Origin: DATLMR01 sp964615905
Lineage (GTDB): Bacteria; Acidobacteriota; Blastocatellia; UBA7656
Assembly: GCA_964615905.1 (NCBI GenBank)
Contig: CAZTUB010000007.1
Span: 62,001 to 126,000, forward strand
Direction: 5' to 3'
DNA length: 64,000 bases
Position numbers and translations under genes: made by a program. The notes below the pieces were generated by a model. The model searched no databases. It had not been told where the DNA came from and was given only the letters and a program-made list of their open reading frames with translations. Shown here one piece after another: positions 1 to 8,186 of this stretch; position 1 is the stretch's first letter; the number at the start of each line of letters is the position of its first letter.

Positions 1-1
1 G

Positions 2-688
2 GCGCAGCTCGCGGGGTTAGAAGGAGCGTTCGAGATACCTGGTTTCGTTCCCGAATACATACGCCCGCTCTTTTGCCATGGGCGCGGCCCCTTCCGCTGG
101 GTAGCGTTATCGGGGAGCGCGGAAGATATCGCCAGGACGGACAGCCTCGCGCTTGAGCTTTTCCCTGATGACCAGGTGCTCAGGCGCTGGCTCTCGCTCG
201 CTCGCAAGCGCGTCAAATTTCAAGGGCTGCCCGCGCGAATCTGCTGGCTGGGGTACGGCGAGCGCGCCGAGTTTGGCGAGGCGATGAACGACATGGTCAG
301 GACGGGCAAGCTCGAAGCGCCGATAGTCATTGGCCGCGACCATCTCGATACAGGCTCTGTAGCTTCGCCTTATCGCGAGACTGAGGCGATGCGAGACGGG
401 TCGGATGCCATAGCCGACTGGCCGCTCCTGAACGCCATGCTCAACACTGCATCGGGCGCTTCCTGGGTGTCTATACACAACGGCGGCGGCGTGGGAATAG
501 GCTATTCCCTCCATGCAGGGCAGGTGACTGTCGCAGACGGTACGGAAGACGGCGCGCGGCGGCTGAACCGCGTGCTGACAAATGACCCCGGCATCGGCGT
601 AGCCCGCCACGTTGACGCGGGGTATGAAGAGGCTCGCCAGACCGCGTCCGAGAAGCGAATCAAGATTCCAGATCTCAATGCCGGTTGA
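2..688 (+). CDS. hutU: Urocanate hydratase, C-terminal part (5' truncated by window edge)
   Basis: Urocanase converts urocanate to imidazolone propionate in histidine degradation and works in the cytosol with a tightly bound NAD+. The reading frame is open from base 2, so the N-terminal half lies outside the window. Visible family signatures are the segment around FVPEYIRPLF followed by C and GxGPFRW (the Cys belongs to the conserved active-site region), IVIGRDHLDTGSVASPYRET, and the C-terminal SWVSIHNGGGVGIGYS and HAGQ block. About 228 residues remain of the usual 550 or so. The reading frame ends normally at a TGA and the next gene starts 114 bases later on the same strand. No other hut gene is visible, so the rest of the pathway must lie to the left or elsewhere. 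Identification is secure. Confidence 0.95.
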   Translation, partial: AQLAGLEGAFEIPGFVPEYIRPLFCHGRGPFRWVALSGSAEDIARTDSLALELFPDDQVLRRWLSLARKRVKFQGLPARICWLGYGERAEFGEAMNDMVRTGKLEAPIVIGRDHLDTGSVASPYRETEAMRDGSDAIADWPLLNAMLNTASGASWVSIHNGGGVGIGYSLHAGQVTVADGTEDGARRLNRVLTNDPGIGVARHVDAGYEEARQTASEKRIKIPDLNAG

Positions 689-802
689 TTAATGGAGCCT
701 TCGCATGGTTCGGGTAAGAGTTCTACACGGACCTGCGCGGCTTCTACCTTTGAAAATCTCTTAGACTTTGCAGAGCAGGCCGAAAGGAAGGAGAGTGATC
801 TC

Positions 803-1648
803 ATGACCCACACAGTCAAACGCGGCGAGAACCTGTTGAGAATTGCAAGCGCGCACGGAATATCATTAGAGCAGTTGCTAGATGCCAACCCCCGATTCAA
901 GGCGGCCCCGGACAGGTTAAACGTGGGCGATGTGTTGACGATACCCGATTCATCCGCGTCGCCAACCGTTCGACCGCAGGCACGGCCCGCGACCCCGCCG
1001 ATCCGTACGGGCAGGGTGATGGGAAAACTTTCCGAAAAATTCGAGACGAGTGGGAGGGGGCCAGGCACGGTTTCAACCGGGCAAGGCGATAGCGGGGGCG
1101 TCTCTTATGGCTCATACCAGATGACCAGTAAGGGTGGGCGAGGCACAGTGGGGCAATTTGTTTCTCAGAGCGATTTTCCTTTTCGAGAAAACTTCAGGGG
1201 GCTTGTGCCCGGCGGCGCCGCATTTACGAGGGCCTGGAAGAACCTTGCCGCCACCCGGCGCGATCAATTTCAAGAAAGCCAGCACGCCTTTATCAAGAAA
1301 AACTTCTTTGACAAGCTCGCCAAAAAGATTAAAGACCAGGACGGGCTGGACGTGACCACAAGGTCACACGCGCTTCAGGACGTCATATGGTCCACGGCCG
1401 TGCAGCACGGCCCCGGAGCTACTATTGTGCACACGGCGCTCGCCCGTGTCGGGATAAGTCCGCGCGACCAGAATTTTGACAGGGATCTGATCGTCGCCAT
1501 TTATGACGAGCGCGGAAGGAAGAACGCGAGAGGCGAGCTTGTCCACTTTTCTAAGAATGCCCCGGCCGTCCAGAGAGGTGTGGCCAGAAGGTTTGTACAG
1601 GAGAAGCAAGACGCTCTCAATATGCTGAGAGACGAGCTGGGGGGGTGA
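803..1648 (+). CDS. LysM protein with VgrG3-like lysozyme-fold domain
   Basis: A 281-residue protein with an N-terminal LysM domain (about residues 1-46, starting HTVKRGENLLRIASAHGIS), a short Pro/Arg-rich linker, and a C-terminal domain of about 210 residues. That domain contains KFETSGRGPGTVSTG, GGVSYGSYQM and LQDVIWSTAVQHGPGA. This pattern resembles the lysozyme-like peptidoglycan hydrolase domain found at the C-terminus of some type VI VgrG proteins and in phage endolysins; the Glu in KFE is a plausible catalytic acid. The start is taken at the ATG at 803, preceded by AAGGAGAG. A longer frame from 692 lacks a ribosome site. No signal peptide is obvious, so export is unclear. Function as a muramidase is inferred from pattern resemblance, not proven. 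Confidence 0.72.
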   Translation: MTHTVKRGENLLRIASAHGISLEQLLDANPRFKAAPDRLNVGDVLTIPDSSASPTVRPQARPATPPIRTGRVMGKLSEKFETSGRGPGTVSTGQGDSGGVSYGSYQMTSKGGRGTVGQFVSQSDFPFRENFRGLVPGGAAFTRAWKNLAATRRDQFQESQHAFIKKNFFDKLAKKIKDQDGLDVTTRSHALQDVIWSTAVQHGPGATIVHTALARVGISPRDQNFDRDLIVAIYDERGRKNARGELVHFSKNAPAVQRGVARRFVQEKQDALNMLRDELGG

Positions 1649-1686
1649 CACCTTTTCTGATTTCGAAAACAGGAAGTAAAAAGAGT

Positions 1687-2133
1687 ATGTGTAAATCGAT
1701 CTTGATACTTTTGAGTCTAATGCTGCCGCTGCCGGCCGCCCCCTCGCCCTCGTCCGAGTCCTCTAATCTTCCGCAGAAGATTGTCACGGCGTCACAAGTT
1801 AACGGGACCTGGCGATACAGGGATAATCTTTTCAAGGTTTGGGCGCTAGGGAATCAACGGCTGAGGGTGGAGTTCTTGGGCACATACGAGTACAAGACGC
1901 CCGGCGGGCTGATGGCAAACACCGGTTCAGGAAGCGGCATTGCTCGTATCGAAGGCGAGACTGCCGTCTTCAAACCCGACGGAGCGGATGACGACTGTAA
2001 GATCGTTATGAAATTTACGACGGGTAAGCTGATTGTGGAGCAGGAAGGTGGCTGCGGCTTCGGGCATAACGTGGCCGCCTCAGGCACATACCGTAAGGTA
2101 AGCACCCGGAAGCCAAAGTTTAATGAAGGCTGA
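1687..2133 (+). CDS. Small secreted protein of unknown function
   Basis: Not recognised as a known family. The 148-residue product begins with a signal peptide (MCKSILILLSLMLPLPA), preceded by AGGAAG about 10 bases upstream. The mature part has the look of a small beta-rich lipocalin-like or copper-resistance-like barrel: NGTWRYRDNLFKVWAL, VEFLGTYEYK and a C-terminal GTYRKV, with two Cys residues that could form a disulfide (DDDCKI and GGCGFG). An alternative GTG start at 1645 overlaps the stop of the LysM gene as GTGA and would add 14 residues before the hydrophobic stretch, so translational coupling is possible. Its 3' end overlaps the convergent glycosyltransferase gene by 14 bases. Confidence 0.6.
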   Translation: MCKSILILLSLMLPLPAAPSPSSESSNLPQKIVTASQVNGTWRYRDNLFKVWALGNQRLRVEFLGTYEYKTPGGLMANTGSGSGIARIEGETAVFKPDGADDDCKIVMKFTTGKLIVEQEGGCGFGHNVAASGTYRKVSTRKPKFNEG

Positions 2134-4060
2134 TCTGCGTGCCGCTCTTTCGTTTGTAGACGCGGATGAAGAAGGTCGAATTGCCTATCTCAAGCGCCGG
2201 GTCGTGCGCGGGTCCGAATACCGTGTGCTGGTCGAAATTCTCTTCGATCCACCGCATCAGCGAGGGGTAATAATCTTTCCCGAAGATTGGCGCGCCAAAT
2301 TCGACCGTCTCGCGGTTCGTTATAAATATGTAATGCGCGCCTGAGCGCTCGATCTCCTTTATCGCGCGCGACTCTCCCTCGCGGTCAAGGAACCCCGGCG
2401 TCGTGATCTCCTCTCGAAGCGGGTTGCGGCGGTCCGTCAGGAAGTTGAGCGAAGTGCCTTCGGGCATCACAACGATTGCCTCTGTCGGCCCTGTCTCGCG
2501 GTAAACGAAATTTATCGCCTCGTCGAACCCTTGCCCGACATCGGGCAGAGCCATCATCGCACCGCGCGCGGTCTCTATTTTATAAGAGTAGTTGTTCTGG
2601 TATCGGTAAGTCATCACACCCGCAGTGATCGTGACCCAGGCGAACACCACGCCGAGCGCGATATTGCCCGCGAGCCTGCGCGCGCGCGCTGTCGGAAAGA
2701 GCGATGCGAGCGGGTGGCCGCTGGAGCTTACGTAAAGCAGATATGTGAAGATGATGACCGAAACGGGCAACAGGTATGAAGCGTATGCCCCGCCGCTTCG
2801 CACTCTCAGTATCACCCGCGCCAGGCTCGCAAGCGCGTAAACGGCTATCACGATCAAGGTCAACAGGTGGCGCTCGACCTTCGCTTCGCTGGAAAGCTGC
2901 TTTTGATACCTGACCATCGCGGCGATCAGCAACAGGATTAGCAGCACAGGCATCGCAAGGTAAGGGCCCTGATCCCATTGCAAACGCCCCGTCGCAGGGA
3001 TGAGCAAGAAGAGCGCGAACGACAGGGCGAGGATCAGCCATAGCTGCCCGTACCTTACTTGACCAGCATCGCCGAGCGCTGCGTCTTTGTGCTGACGGTG
3101 CGCGACTTCGAGCGGTTCCACGGCGCTCGCAGATTCGCTCCTTCGATTGGCTATAAGCACGCCGATTGCCCAGATAAAGACCGCGAGCCCCGATATTCTG
3201 AGCGTAGCGCTAATCATCTGCGTGAACGAGAGCCAGGGCCTGTCGAAGCCCGACATGCGTTTGTTGAAATAGATCAGCTCAGGCGGGAGATTCTGCAAAA
3301 AGAGAAAGCTTTCGCGCGAGAGCGTGTGCCACCCCACCATTGAGGCTATGTACCCGTAGACAGCGACGACTATGACTGCGGCGGGCGCGACGAAGATGAA
3401 AGTTAATCGCGCTGCCCGCTTGAGGTCAGGGTAGCCCGCAAGCCCTGCCGCGACCGCTCCCGTGATGAGTGCGGCCAGCCCCATCTCTGTCTTGGCAAGG
3501 ATTGCGAGACCTGCGACTATCCCTGCGTAGAACAGAAACCGGCTGCCCCGCTTCGCCTCTTGTTGCGAAACATCGTAGGTCGTGGCTTTGACGAAGCGGA
3601 TCATCAGCGCGAGCGACATGAGGCCGAGCGCGCAGCCGTGAAGCGCGGAGTATGAGTAAGGCAGCACATAGTTTCCCGCTTGTTTGAAGGCGCATAGCCA
3701 GATGACGCTCAAGGTCGCCGCCGCCGCCGGGGCGCGGTCGAGCACCTGTCGCGCAAGCCAGTAGATAAGCCCGATTATTAGAATCGCCGTGATGATCCCG
3801 TCCCAGTAGAGCACGTTAAGCGATGGGCCGAACAGCCTGTAAAGCATCGTGTTGACATACGGCGAAAGCGGCCCGTAGATGTGGCGCACTTCGGAGTAGA
3901 GCATCTCGCCGCGCAGCAGCCGCAACGGCTGATTCATCTCGCGCCCGCAGTCCACAAGGGGATTACCCCACCGCTCCCAGGAAACGGCAAGGGCAAACAA
4001 GAAAGAGACAGCGATGAGGATGACCCACGGCAGGTCACGTCTGTCCAGTTGCGAGGTCAC
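2120..4060 (-). CDS. GT-C type membrane glycosyltransferase (GT39/ArnT-like)
   Basis: A 646-residue protein with about ten to twelve hydrophobic helices in the first 480 residues and a soluble C-terminal part of about 150 residues. After the first helix there is an acidic residue in a loop (NPLVDCGREMNQPLRLLRGE) followed by HIYGPLSPYVNTMLYRLFG. This is the layout of polyprenyl-phosphate-dependent GT-C enzymes (families 39 and 83), where the first periplasmic loop carries the catalytic Asp. Such enzymes transfer sugars from a lipid carrier on the periplasmic face to protein, lipid A or other acceptors; the acceptor here cannot be read from sequence. The start is a GTG. A near-consensus promoter lies only 11 bases upstream of it, so the transcript may be nearly leaderless. 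Confidence 0.75.
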   Translation of the reverse strand: MTSQLDRRDLPWVILIAVSFLFALAVSWERWGNPLVDCGREMNQPLRLLRGEMLYSEVRHIYGPLSPYVNTMLYRLFGPSLNVLYWDGIITAILIIGLIYWLARQVLDRAPAAAATLSVIWLCAFKQAGNYVLPYSYSALHGCALGLMSLALMIRFVKATTYDVSQQEAKRGSRFLFYAGIVAGLAILAKTEMGLAALITGAVAAGLAGYPDLKRAARLTFIFVAPAAVIVVAVYGYIASMVGWHTLSRESFLFLQNLPPELIYFNKRMSGFDRPWLSFTQMISATLRISGLAVFIWAIGVLIANRRSESASAVEPLEVAHRQHKDAALGDAGQVRYGQLWLILALSFALFLLIPATGRLQWDQGPYLAMPVLLILLLIAAMVRYQKQLSSEAKVERHLLTLIVIAVYALASLARVILRVRSGGAYASYLLPVSVIIFTYLLYVSSSGHPLASLFPTARARRLAGNIALGVVFAWVTITAGVMTYRYQNNYSYKIETARGAMMALPDVGQGFDEAINFVYRETGPTEAIVVMPEGTSLNFLTDRRNPLREEITTPGFLDREGESRAIKEIERSGAHYIFITNRETVEFGAPIFGKDYYPSLMRWIEENFDQHTVFGPAHDPALEIGNSTFFIRVYKRKSGTQISLH

Positions 4061-4071
4061 TATAGTGCGCG

Positions 4072-4101
4072 ATTATAGGCGATTCATTACCAACAAATCA
4101 A
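4072..4101 (-). promoter_or_regulatory. Sigma70-type promoter for the GT-C gene
   Basis: On the minus strand TTGATT (4101-4096), an 18-base spacer and TATAAT (4077-4072). The -10 box matches consensus fully. The predicted start of transcription lies only about 4-6 bases before the GTG start codon of the glycosyltransferase gene, which implies an almost leaderless message or a start codon further inside the gene. Confidence 0.6.
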
Positions 4102-4123
4102 TTTAGGATTTCGGATCAGACCG

Positions 4124-4609
4124 CTACAGGTATCTCGATTTTATGAGCCTGTCGCGCCTGAAGCCCCGCGCGAGCCTGTAGGAGATAAGGTAGAAAAAAG
4201 GCGAGCGGAATTCGTGCCGGTGTCTTATGAAATCCAGCGCGATGTGCAGGGCGTACCCTACCGTCAGCCCTGTCATGAAAGGCGTGGGCGCAAACGCCGT
4301 GAGCAGAACGAGAGCGGCAAACAACTCGTAAGAGTGGAAGATTAGAGGCAGCCGTATCAGCTTCCTCCGGCGGACGAAGCGCGTAAACAGGCTTTTGAAC
4401 GCTCCGGGCGCGCCGCCCTCATCAGCCGCTTTCGGATTGCCCATGAGAGGCGCGCCCCGGTATATCGACCACATCTGGTCGATTATGTGGTCGGCGTCTA
4501 TCAGGAACCCTCCCACAATCGCGCCCGCAATCGCCGCGCTCGACCCTGTGGCAAGATACAACCCGCCGCCTGCTAGCGCGGACGACCAGAAATGGTGCTT
4601 TGCCTTCAT
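4124..4609 (-). CDS. Membrane-bound metal-dependent hydrolase-like protein (YdjM/DUF457 type)
   Basis: A 161-residue membrane protein. It shows the His/Asp pattern of the YdjM-like family: H5-H6 at the N-terminus, D38-x-D40-H41 within FLIDADHIID, H92, and H122-x3-D126 (LHIALDFIRH), spaced between hydrophobic helices. Family members are called membrane-bound metal-dependent hydrolases, but their substrate is not established. The tail is Arg-rich. It is transcribed divergently from hemL, and the two genes share a short intergenic region with a perfect inverted repeat. The GT-C gene follows 63 bases downstream but has its own promoter. Confidence 0.65.
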   Translation of the reverse strand: MKAKHHFWSSALAGGGLYLATGSSAAIAGAIVGGFLIDADHIIDQMWSIYRGAPLMGNPKAADEGGAPGAFKSLFTRFVRRRKLIRLPLIFHSYELFAALVLLTAFAPTPFMTGLTVGYALHIALDFIRHRHEFRSPFFYLISYRLARGFRRDRLIKSRYL

Positions 4610-4638
4610 CGTCTCTTTTACTCGACCGGCGGCAGATT

Positions 4639-4665
4639 GGTATACTGCTGAAGCCTGAGTATACC
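4639..4665. promoter_or_regulatory. Symmetric inverted repeat with TATACT boxes between divergent genes
   Basis: GGTATACT (4639-4646) and AGTATACC (4658-4665) form a perfect 8-bp inverted repeat with an 11-base spacer. Each arm contains TATACT in its own direction, so the site could be a bidirectional promoter serving hemL (right) and the YdjM-like gene (left), or an operator. The -35 regions at 17-bp spacing are poor, so the promoter reading is tentative. Confidence 0.45.
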
Positions 4666-4697
4666 ATTCAAGATTTTCTTACGAGAGGCAATATTTT

Positions 4698-5996
4698 ATG
4701 TCAAAGCTTAATACCGAAAAGTCCGGTGAGCTATTCGAGCGGGCGAAGAAGGTGATTCCGGGCGGCGTCAACAGCCCCGTGCGCGCCTTTCGCGCGGTCG
4801 GCCGCGCGCCGCTTTTTATAAAAGCCGCCGCCGGGTCGGTCATCGAAGACGTGGACGGCAACACCTACACCGATTATGTGGGCTCGTGGGGACCGATGAT
4901 CCTGGGCCACGCGCCGCCTGTGGTGCTTGATGCCATAAACAAGGCTTCGTATGAAGGAACAAGCTACGGCGCGCCAACTGAAATAGAGATAGAGCTTGCG
5001 GAGGAGATAATCAAAGCCGTCCCTTCGATTGAGCTTGTCCGAATGGTCAGCTCAGGCACGGAAGCGACGATGAGCGCGATACGACTTGCGCGCGGGTTTA
5101 CGGGGCGGGACAAGATAGTAAAGTTCGAGGGTTGCTACCACGGCCACACCGACAGCCTTCTGGTAAAAGCCGGGTCGGGCCTCGCCACGTTCGGCACGCC
5201 CGACAGTAAAGGGATCCCGTCCGACTTTGCGCGCCACACAGTTGTGGCCACGTATAACAGCATTGAAGGTCTTGAGAAGATTTTTGAGGAGCAGGGGAGC
5301 GAGATAGCCGGGGTTATTATCGAACCCGTCGCCGGAAACATGGGGTGCGTGCCGCCCGCGCCGGGGTTTCTCGAATCTCTCCGCGAACTGACCGCGCGTC
5401 ACGGCGCGTTGTTGATCTTTGATGAAGTCATGACGGGGTTTCGCGTCGCTTACGGCGGCGCGCAGGAGCTTTACCATATCAAGCCTGACCTCACCTGTCT
5501 TGGCAAGATCATTGGCGGCGGTCTGCCCGCAGCGGCCTTCGGAGGGCGCAGGGATGTGATGGAGCAAGTAGCTCCGCTCGGACCTGTTTATCAAGCGGGC
5601 ACACTTTCGGGCAACCGGATGGCTGTGAGCGCGGGGCTCGCGACTCTAAAGATGCTGAAAGAGGTTGACCCTTACGCAGAGCTTGAACGAAGGAGCGCAA
5701 ACCTCGAACAGGGGTTGCGCGATGCGGCCGGAGAGCTAGGCGTGCCCGCTACTGTAAACCGTGTCGGGTCGATGCTGACCGCCTTTTTTAACGAGGGGCC
5801 TGTCACAGACTGGGATTCTGCCAGCAAGTCAGACACAGGGAAGTACGGCACGTTCTTCAGAGCGATGCTCGAAGAAGGGGTCTATCTTGCGCCTTCGCAA
5901 TACGAGTGCGCTTTTGTCAGCACGTCGCATATTGACGAAGTTATCGAGAAGACCGTCAGGGCCGCGCGAAAGGCGATGGAGACGGTAGCTGGTTGA
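4698..5996 (+). CDS. hemL: Glutamate-1-semialdehyde 2,1-aminomutase
   Basis: This PLP enzyme converts glutamate-1-semialdehyde to 5-aminolevulinate, the second dedicated step of the C5 route to tetrapyrroles, in the cytosol. At 432 residues it has normal family length. Diagnostic segments are IPGGVNSPVRAFRAVG near the N-terminus, MVSSGTEATMSAIRLARG (cofactor phosphate binding), YHGHTDSLLVKAGSG, LLIFDEVMTGFR, and the Schiff-base lysine in LTCLGKIIGGGLP. The ATG is preceded by AGAGG. It is a single gene with no other heme gene adjacent. Its last 168 bases overlap, on the opposite strand, the 3' end of the convergent 5'-nucleotidase gene. Confidence 0.97.
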   Translation: MSKLNTEKSGELFERAKKVIPGGVNSPVRAFRAVGRAPLFIKAAAGSVIEDVDGNTYTDYVGSWGPMILGHAPPVVLDAINKASYEGTSYGAPTEIEIELAEEIIKAVPSIELVRMVSSGTEATMSAIRLARGFTGRDKIVKFEGCYHGHTDSLLVKAGSGLATFGTPDSKGIPSDFARHTVVATYNSIEGLEKIFEEQGSEIAGVIIEPVAGNMGCVPPAPGFLESLRELTARHGALLIFDEVMTGFRVAYGGAQELYHIKPDLTCLGKIIGGGLPAAAFGGRRDVMEQVAPLGPVYQAGTLSGNRMAVSAGLATLKMLKEVDPYAELERRSANLEQGLRDAAGELGVPATVNRVGSMLTAFFNEGPVTDWDSASKSDTGKYGTFFRAMLEEGVYLAPSQYECAFVSTSHIDEVIEKTVRAARKAMETVAG

Positions 5997-7595
5997 TCCG
6001 GGCGCGGAAGTTCGAGCGGTCTGGTTGACGCCTTTTATGCGCCCCTCGACCTGCGGCGATATGGTCTGCTTCTCCCTTATCGCTTCCATCACTACGTCCG
6101 GCTCGACCGGCCCGTCTTCCGGTTTTATCAATACCTCTGCGCCTTTGAAATCGTACCCGTCGCCTCCGCCAAGGACGAACGCGCTGAGCGCTACGGTGTA
6201 CTGCTTGTTCGGGTCAACGGGCGCGCCGCCCACCTCTATGCTTGTGACGCGAGAGCCCACAGGCTTCGCCGCGTCGTATGTGAACTTCATGCCGGAGACC
6301 TGTGGGAAACGACCGTCTTCCTGTCCGGCCACACTGACGCCGTTTTCAAGCAGTCGCTTCAGGTGAGCCCCGGTCACGCTCACTTTGACGAGCGTATTCT
6401 CAAACGGCAGGATCGTCAGCACATCTTTCTTTGTAAGATCGCCCGGCCCGTATGTCGCATCCGAGCGGATGCTGCCGCTGTTTACAAGCGCAACGTCGCT
6501 CATAAGCTTCTGCTTGTAAACGTCTGCGAGAAAGTTGCCGAGGTTTGCTTCCTGGCGGCGGACCACGGCCGCTCGCGCTTCGAGCATCACAGATGTCTTG
6601 CCTATGACCTCGCCGAGGTTAGCGTCAAGCTGCTTTTCGTATTTCGCGACGACCTCTGCGACCGCCGGGTCGTCTTGTATCTTATCGTCGACAGGGATGG
6701 CCGCAAAATCTATCGATTGAAGCCTTGCCCTTGCGAGCCTCGCCCGCCCGCCTCTTGTAGCCACTCGCCGCGCTGGCAAGACGCGAATGTCTATGCGCCC
6801 AAGGTTGCGCGCGTCCGACCCCATCTTTAAAATCGGCGTGCCGTTTGCAACCGATTCAAGCAGCTCGTGCTCGTGGCCTCCGATGATTAGATCAACTTTA
6901 GCTTCGGCAGCCAGCCGCTTATCGTCGCGCATGGCGAGGTGCGTCAGCGCGATTACGATGTCCACGCCCTGCCGCCGCAGGCTGTCGGCAACGCGCTTGC
7001 CCACCGCCACCGGGTCTTCAAACTTTACTCCGGGGCCGGGAAATGAGAGTTGCGCCGTTTCGGGCAGAAGCAGCCCGAATATGCCGACCTTAACCCCGCC
7101 AAATTCGCGTATGATGTAGTTCGCGGCCCCGCCAAAGGGCTGGCCCGTCTTCGCATCCAGTACATTTGAGATTGTGTAAGCGAACTTCGATTCCTTCATT
7201 CGCTCGCGCAGTATGTCCGCGCCGAAATCGTATTCGTGGTTGCCGAGCGTTGCTATGTCGAGGCCGACAGAGTTGAGCGCGGCGACCATCTGCTCGCCTT
7301 TGAAGATGCGCGACGCTACGGATGGAGAGAGGAAATCGCCCGCAAGCAAAAAGAGCGTGTTGGGCGATGCGGCGCGGATCTGTTTTGCCAGTGTAGCCAC
7401 GCGCGCCATGCCGCCTCGCTTGCCACGGTCGACAGGGGTTATCTGATACACGTCGTTTAGCTGCAAGATGGTGACGGTTATAAGTCCGGCCTCTGAGGGT
7501 TGATCTTGCTGGCTTTGCTGGAAGGGCGCAGCCGCCGCGCTCGATTGCGCTATCACAAAGGCGCACAGCAGCCATGGAATGAATCGTGCTCGCAT
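5829..7595 (-). CDS. Periplasmic 5'-nucleotidase / UDP-sugar hydrolase family protein
   Basis: A 588-residue UshA/5'-nucleotidase-type metallophosphoesterase that dephosphorylates nucleotides in the periplasm. It has a signal peptide (to about residue 23), an N-terminal metallophosphatase domain with LQLNDVY, LLAGDFLSPS, TLGNHEYDFG and IIGGHEHEL as metal-site motifs, and a C-terminal nucleotide-binding domain (NLGNFLADVY, ALVNSGSIRSD, LPFENTLVKV, GGGDGYDF). The conserved part ends near VEGRIKGVNQTA. About 60 further residues, basic and unlike the family, run antisense through the end of hemL, suggesting loss of an earlier stop codon. The ATG lies 3 bases after the zinc-ribbon gene, so the two are co-transcribed, with AGAGAG inside the upstream gene as ribosome site. 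Confidence 0.88.
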   Translation of the reverse strand: MRARFIPWLLCAFVIAQSSAAAAPFQQSQQDQPSEAGLITVTILQLNDVYQITPVDRGKRGGMARVATLAKQIRAASPNTLFLLAGDFLSPSVASRIFKGEQMVAALNSVGLDIATLGNHEYDFGADILRERMKESKFAYTISNVLDAKTGQPFGGAANYIIREFGGVKVGIFGLLLPETAQLSFPGPGVKFEDPVAVGKRVADSLRRQGVDIVIALTHLAMRDDKRLAAEAKVDLIIGGHEHELLESVANGTPILKMGSDARNLGRIDIRVLPARRVATRGGRARLARARLQSIDFAAIPVDDKIQDDPAVAEVVAKYEKQLDANLGEVIGKTSVMLEARAAVVRRQEANLGNFLADVYKQKLMSDVALVNSGSIRSDATYGPGDLTKKDVLTILPFENTLVKVSVTGAHLKRLLENGVSVAGQEDGRFPQVSGMKFTYDAAKPVGSRVTSIEVGGAPVDPNKQYTVALSAFVLGGGDGYDFKGAEVLIKPEDGPVEPDVVMEAIREKQTISPQVEGRIKGVNQTARTSAPGSTSYRLHRLSRGPDGLLDNFVNMRRADKSALVLRRRKIDPFFEHRSEERAVLPCV

Positions 7596-7598
7596 CGG

Positions 7599-8063
7599 TT
7601 ATTGTCTCTCTTTTGCGTGGTCGATGGTCGAATCAAGATGGCGCGTCGTATTCTCGGTCACGCTTATGGGAGGATAAAGCTCGCCGGTATTTCGGCGCGG
7701 AGGCTCGCTGAGATAGGTCGCAGGTGGCGCTTGCACCTGATTCTGTTGTGGCGGCTGGCTGAGCCTGTCGGTCACGATCTGCGCCACGCCCTTGCCCAGC
7801 AAGGCGAAGGCGGGGATGAGCATCCATATGCCCCACCACTGCTTGCTCACCCACAGTACTATCGCGACGATCAGGAAGGCCAGACCCATGAAGCTTTCTC
7901 TGATGCCGTTGGCAAGCTGGTTCTTCTCGTGCTTCTCCTCTTTGCTGGCGCGGCGAGACAGTTTGCCGGTCAACGCCTGTGGGACGAGGCTCAGATTTGC
8001 CCCGCACACCCGACAGAATTTCGTCTCCTCGTTGTTTTGCGCTGCGCAGTTTGGGCAATACAT
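7599..8063 (-). CDS. Zinc-ribbon membrane protein
   Basis: A 154-residue protein. It opens with a zinc ribbon (CxxC at residues 3-6 and CxxC at 18-21, MYCPNCAAQN and KFCRVCGANL), then a basic, charged stretch, then two hydrophobic helices (ESFMGLAFLIVAIVLWV and WGIWMLIPAFALLGKG) and a Pro/Gln-rich tail. The start is fixed by GGAGG 8 bases before the ATG at 8063; a longer frame to 8174 has no such site. It sits between an OmpA-like gene and the 5'-nucleotidase gene in the same direction. Function is unknown. Zinc-ribbon plus membrane-helix proteins of this sort are common, and no enzymatic motif is visible. Confidence 0.7.
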   Translation of the reverse strand: MYCPNCAAQNNEETKFCRVCGANLSLVPQALTGKLSRRASKEEKHEKNQLANGIRESFMGLAFLIVAIVLWVSKQWWGIWMLIPAFALLGKGVAQIVTDRLSQPPQQNQVQAPPATYLSEPPRRNTGELYPPISVTENTTRHLDSTIDHAKERQ

Positions 8064-8144
8064 GATTTCTGCCTCCACTATGTAGATCGACCCGTGAATG
8101 GAGAGAATATAGCTGTTTGCGATTGGATGCAACAGGGCGAGTTT

Positions 8145-8172
8145 GGAGTGCGGCGTCACCGGGCCGCACTCC
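8145..8172. terminator. Hairpin between the OmpA-like and zinc-ribbon genes
   Basis: GGAGTGCGG and CCGCACTCC form a perfect 9-bp stem around a 10-base loop. There is no U-tract on either side, so this may be a partial terminator or an mRNA-stabilising hairpin rather than a full intrinsic terminator. Confidence 0.4.
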
Positions 8173-8186
8173 ACAGGTCGGAAAGA

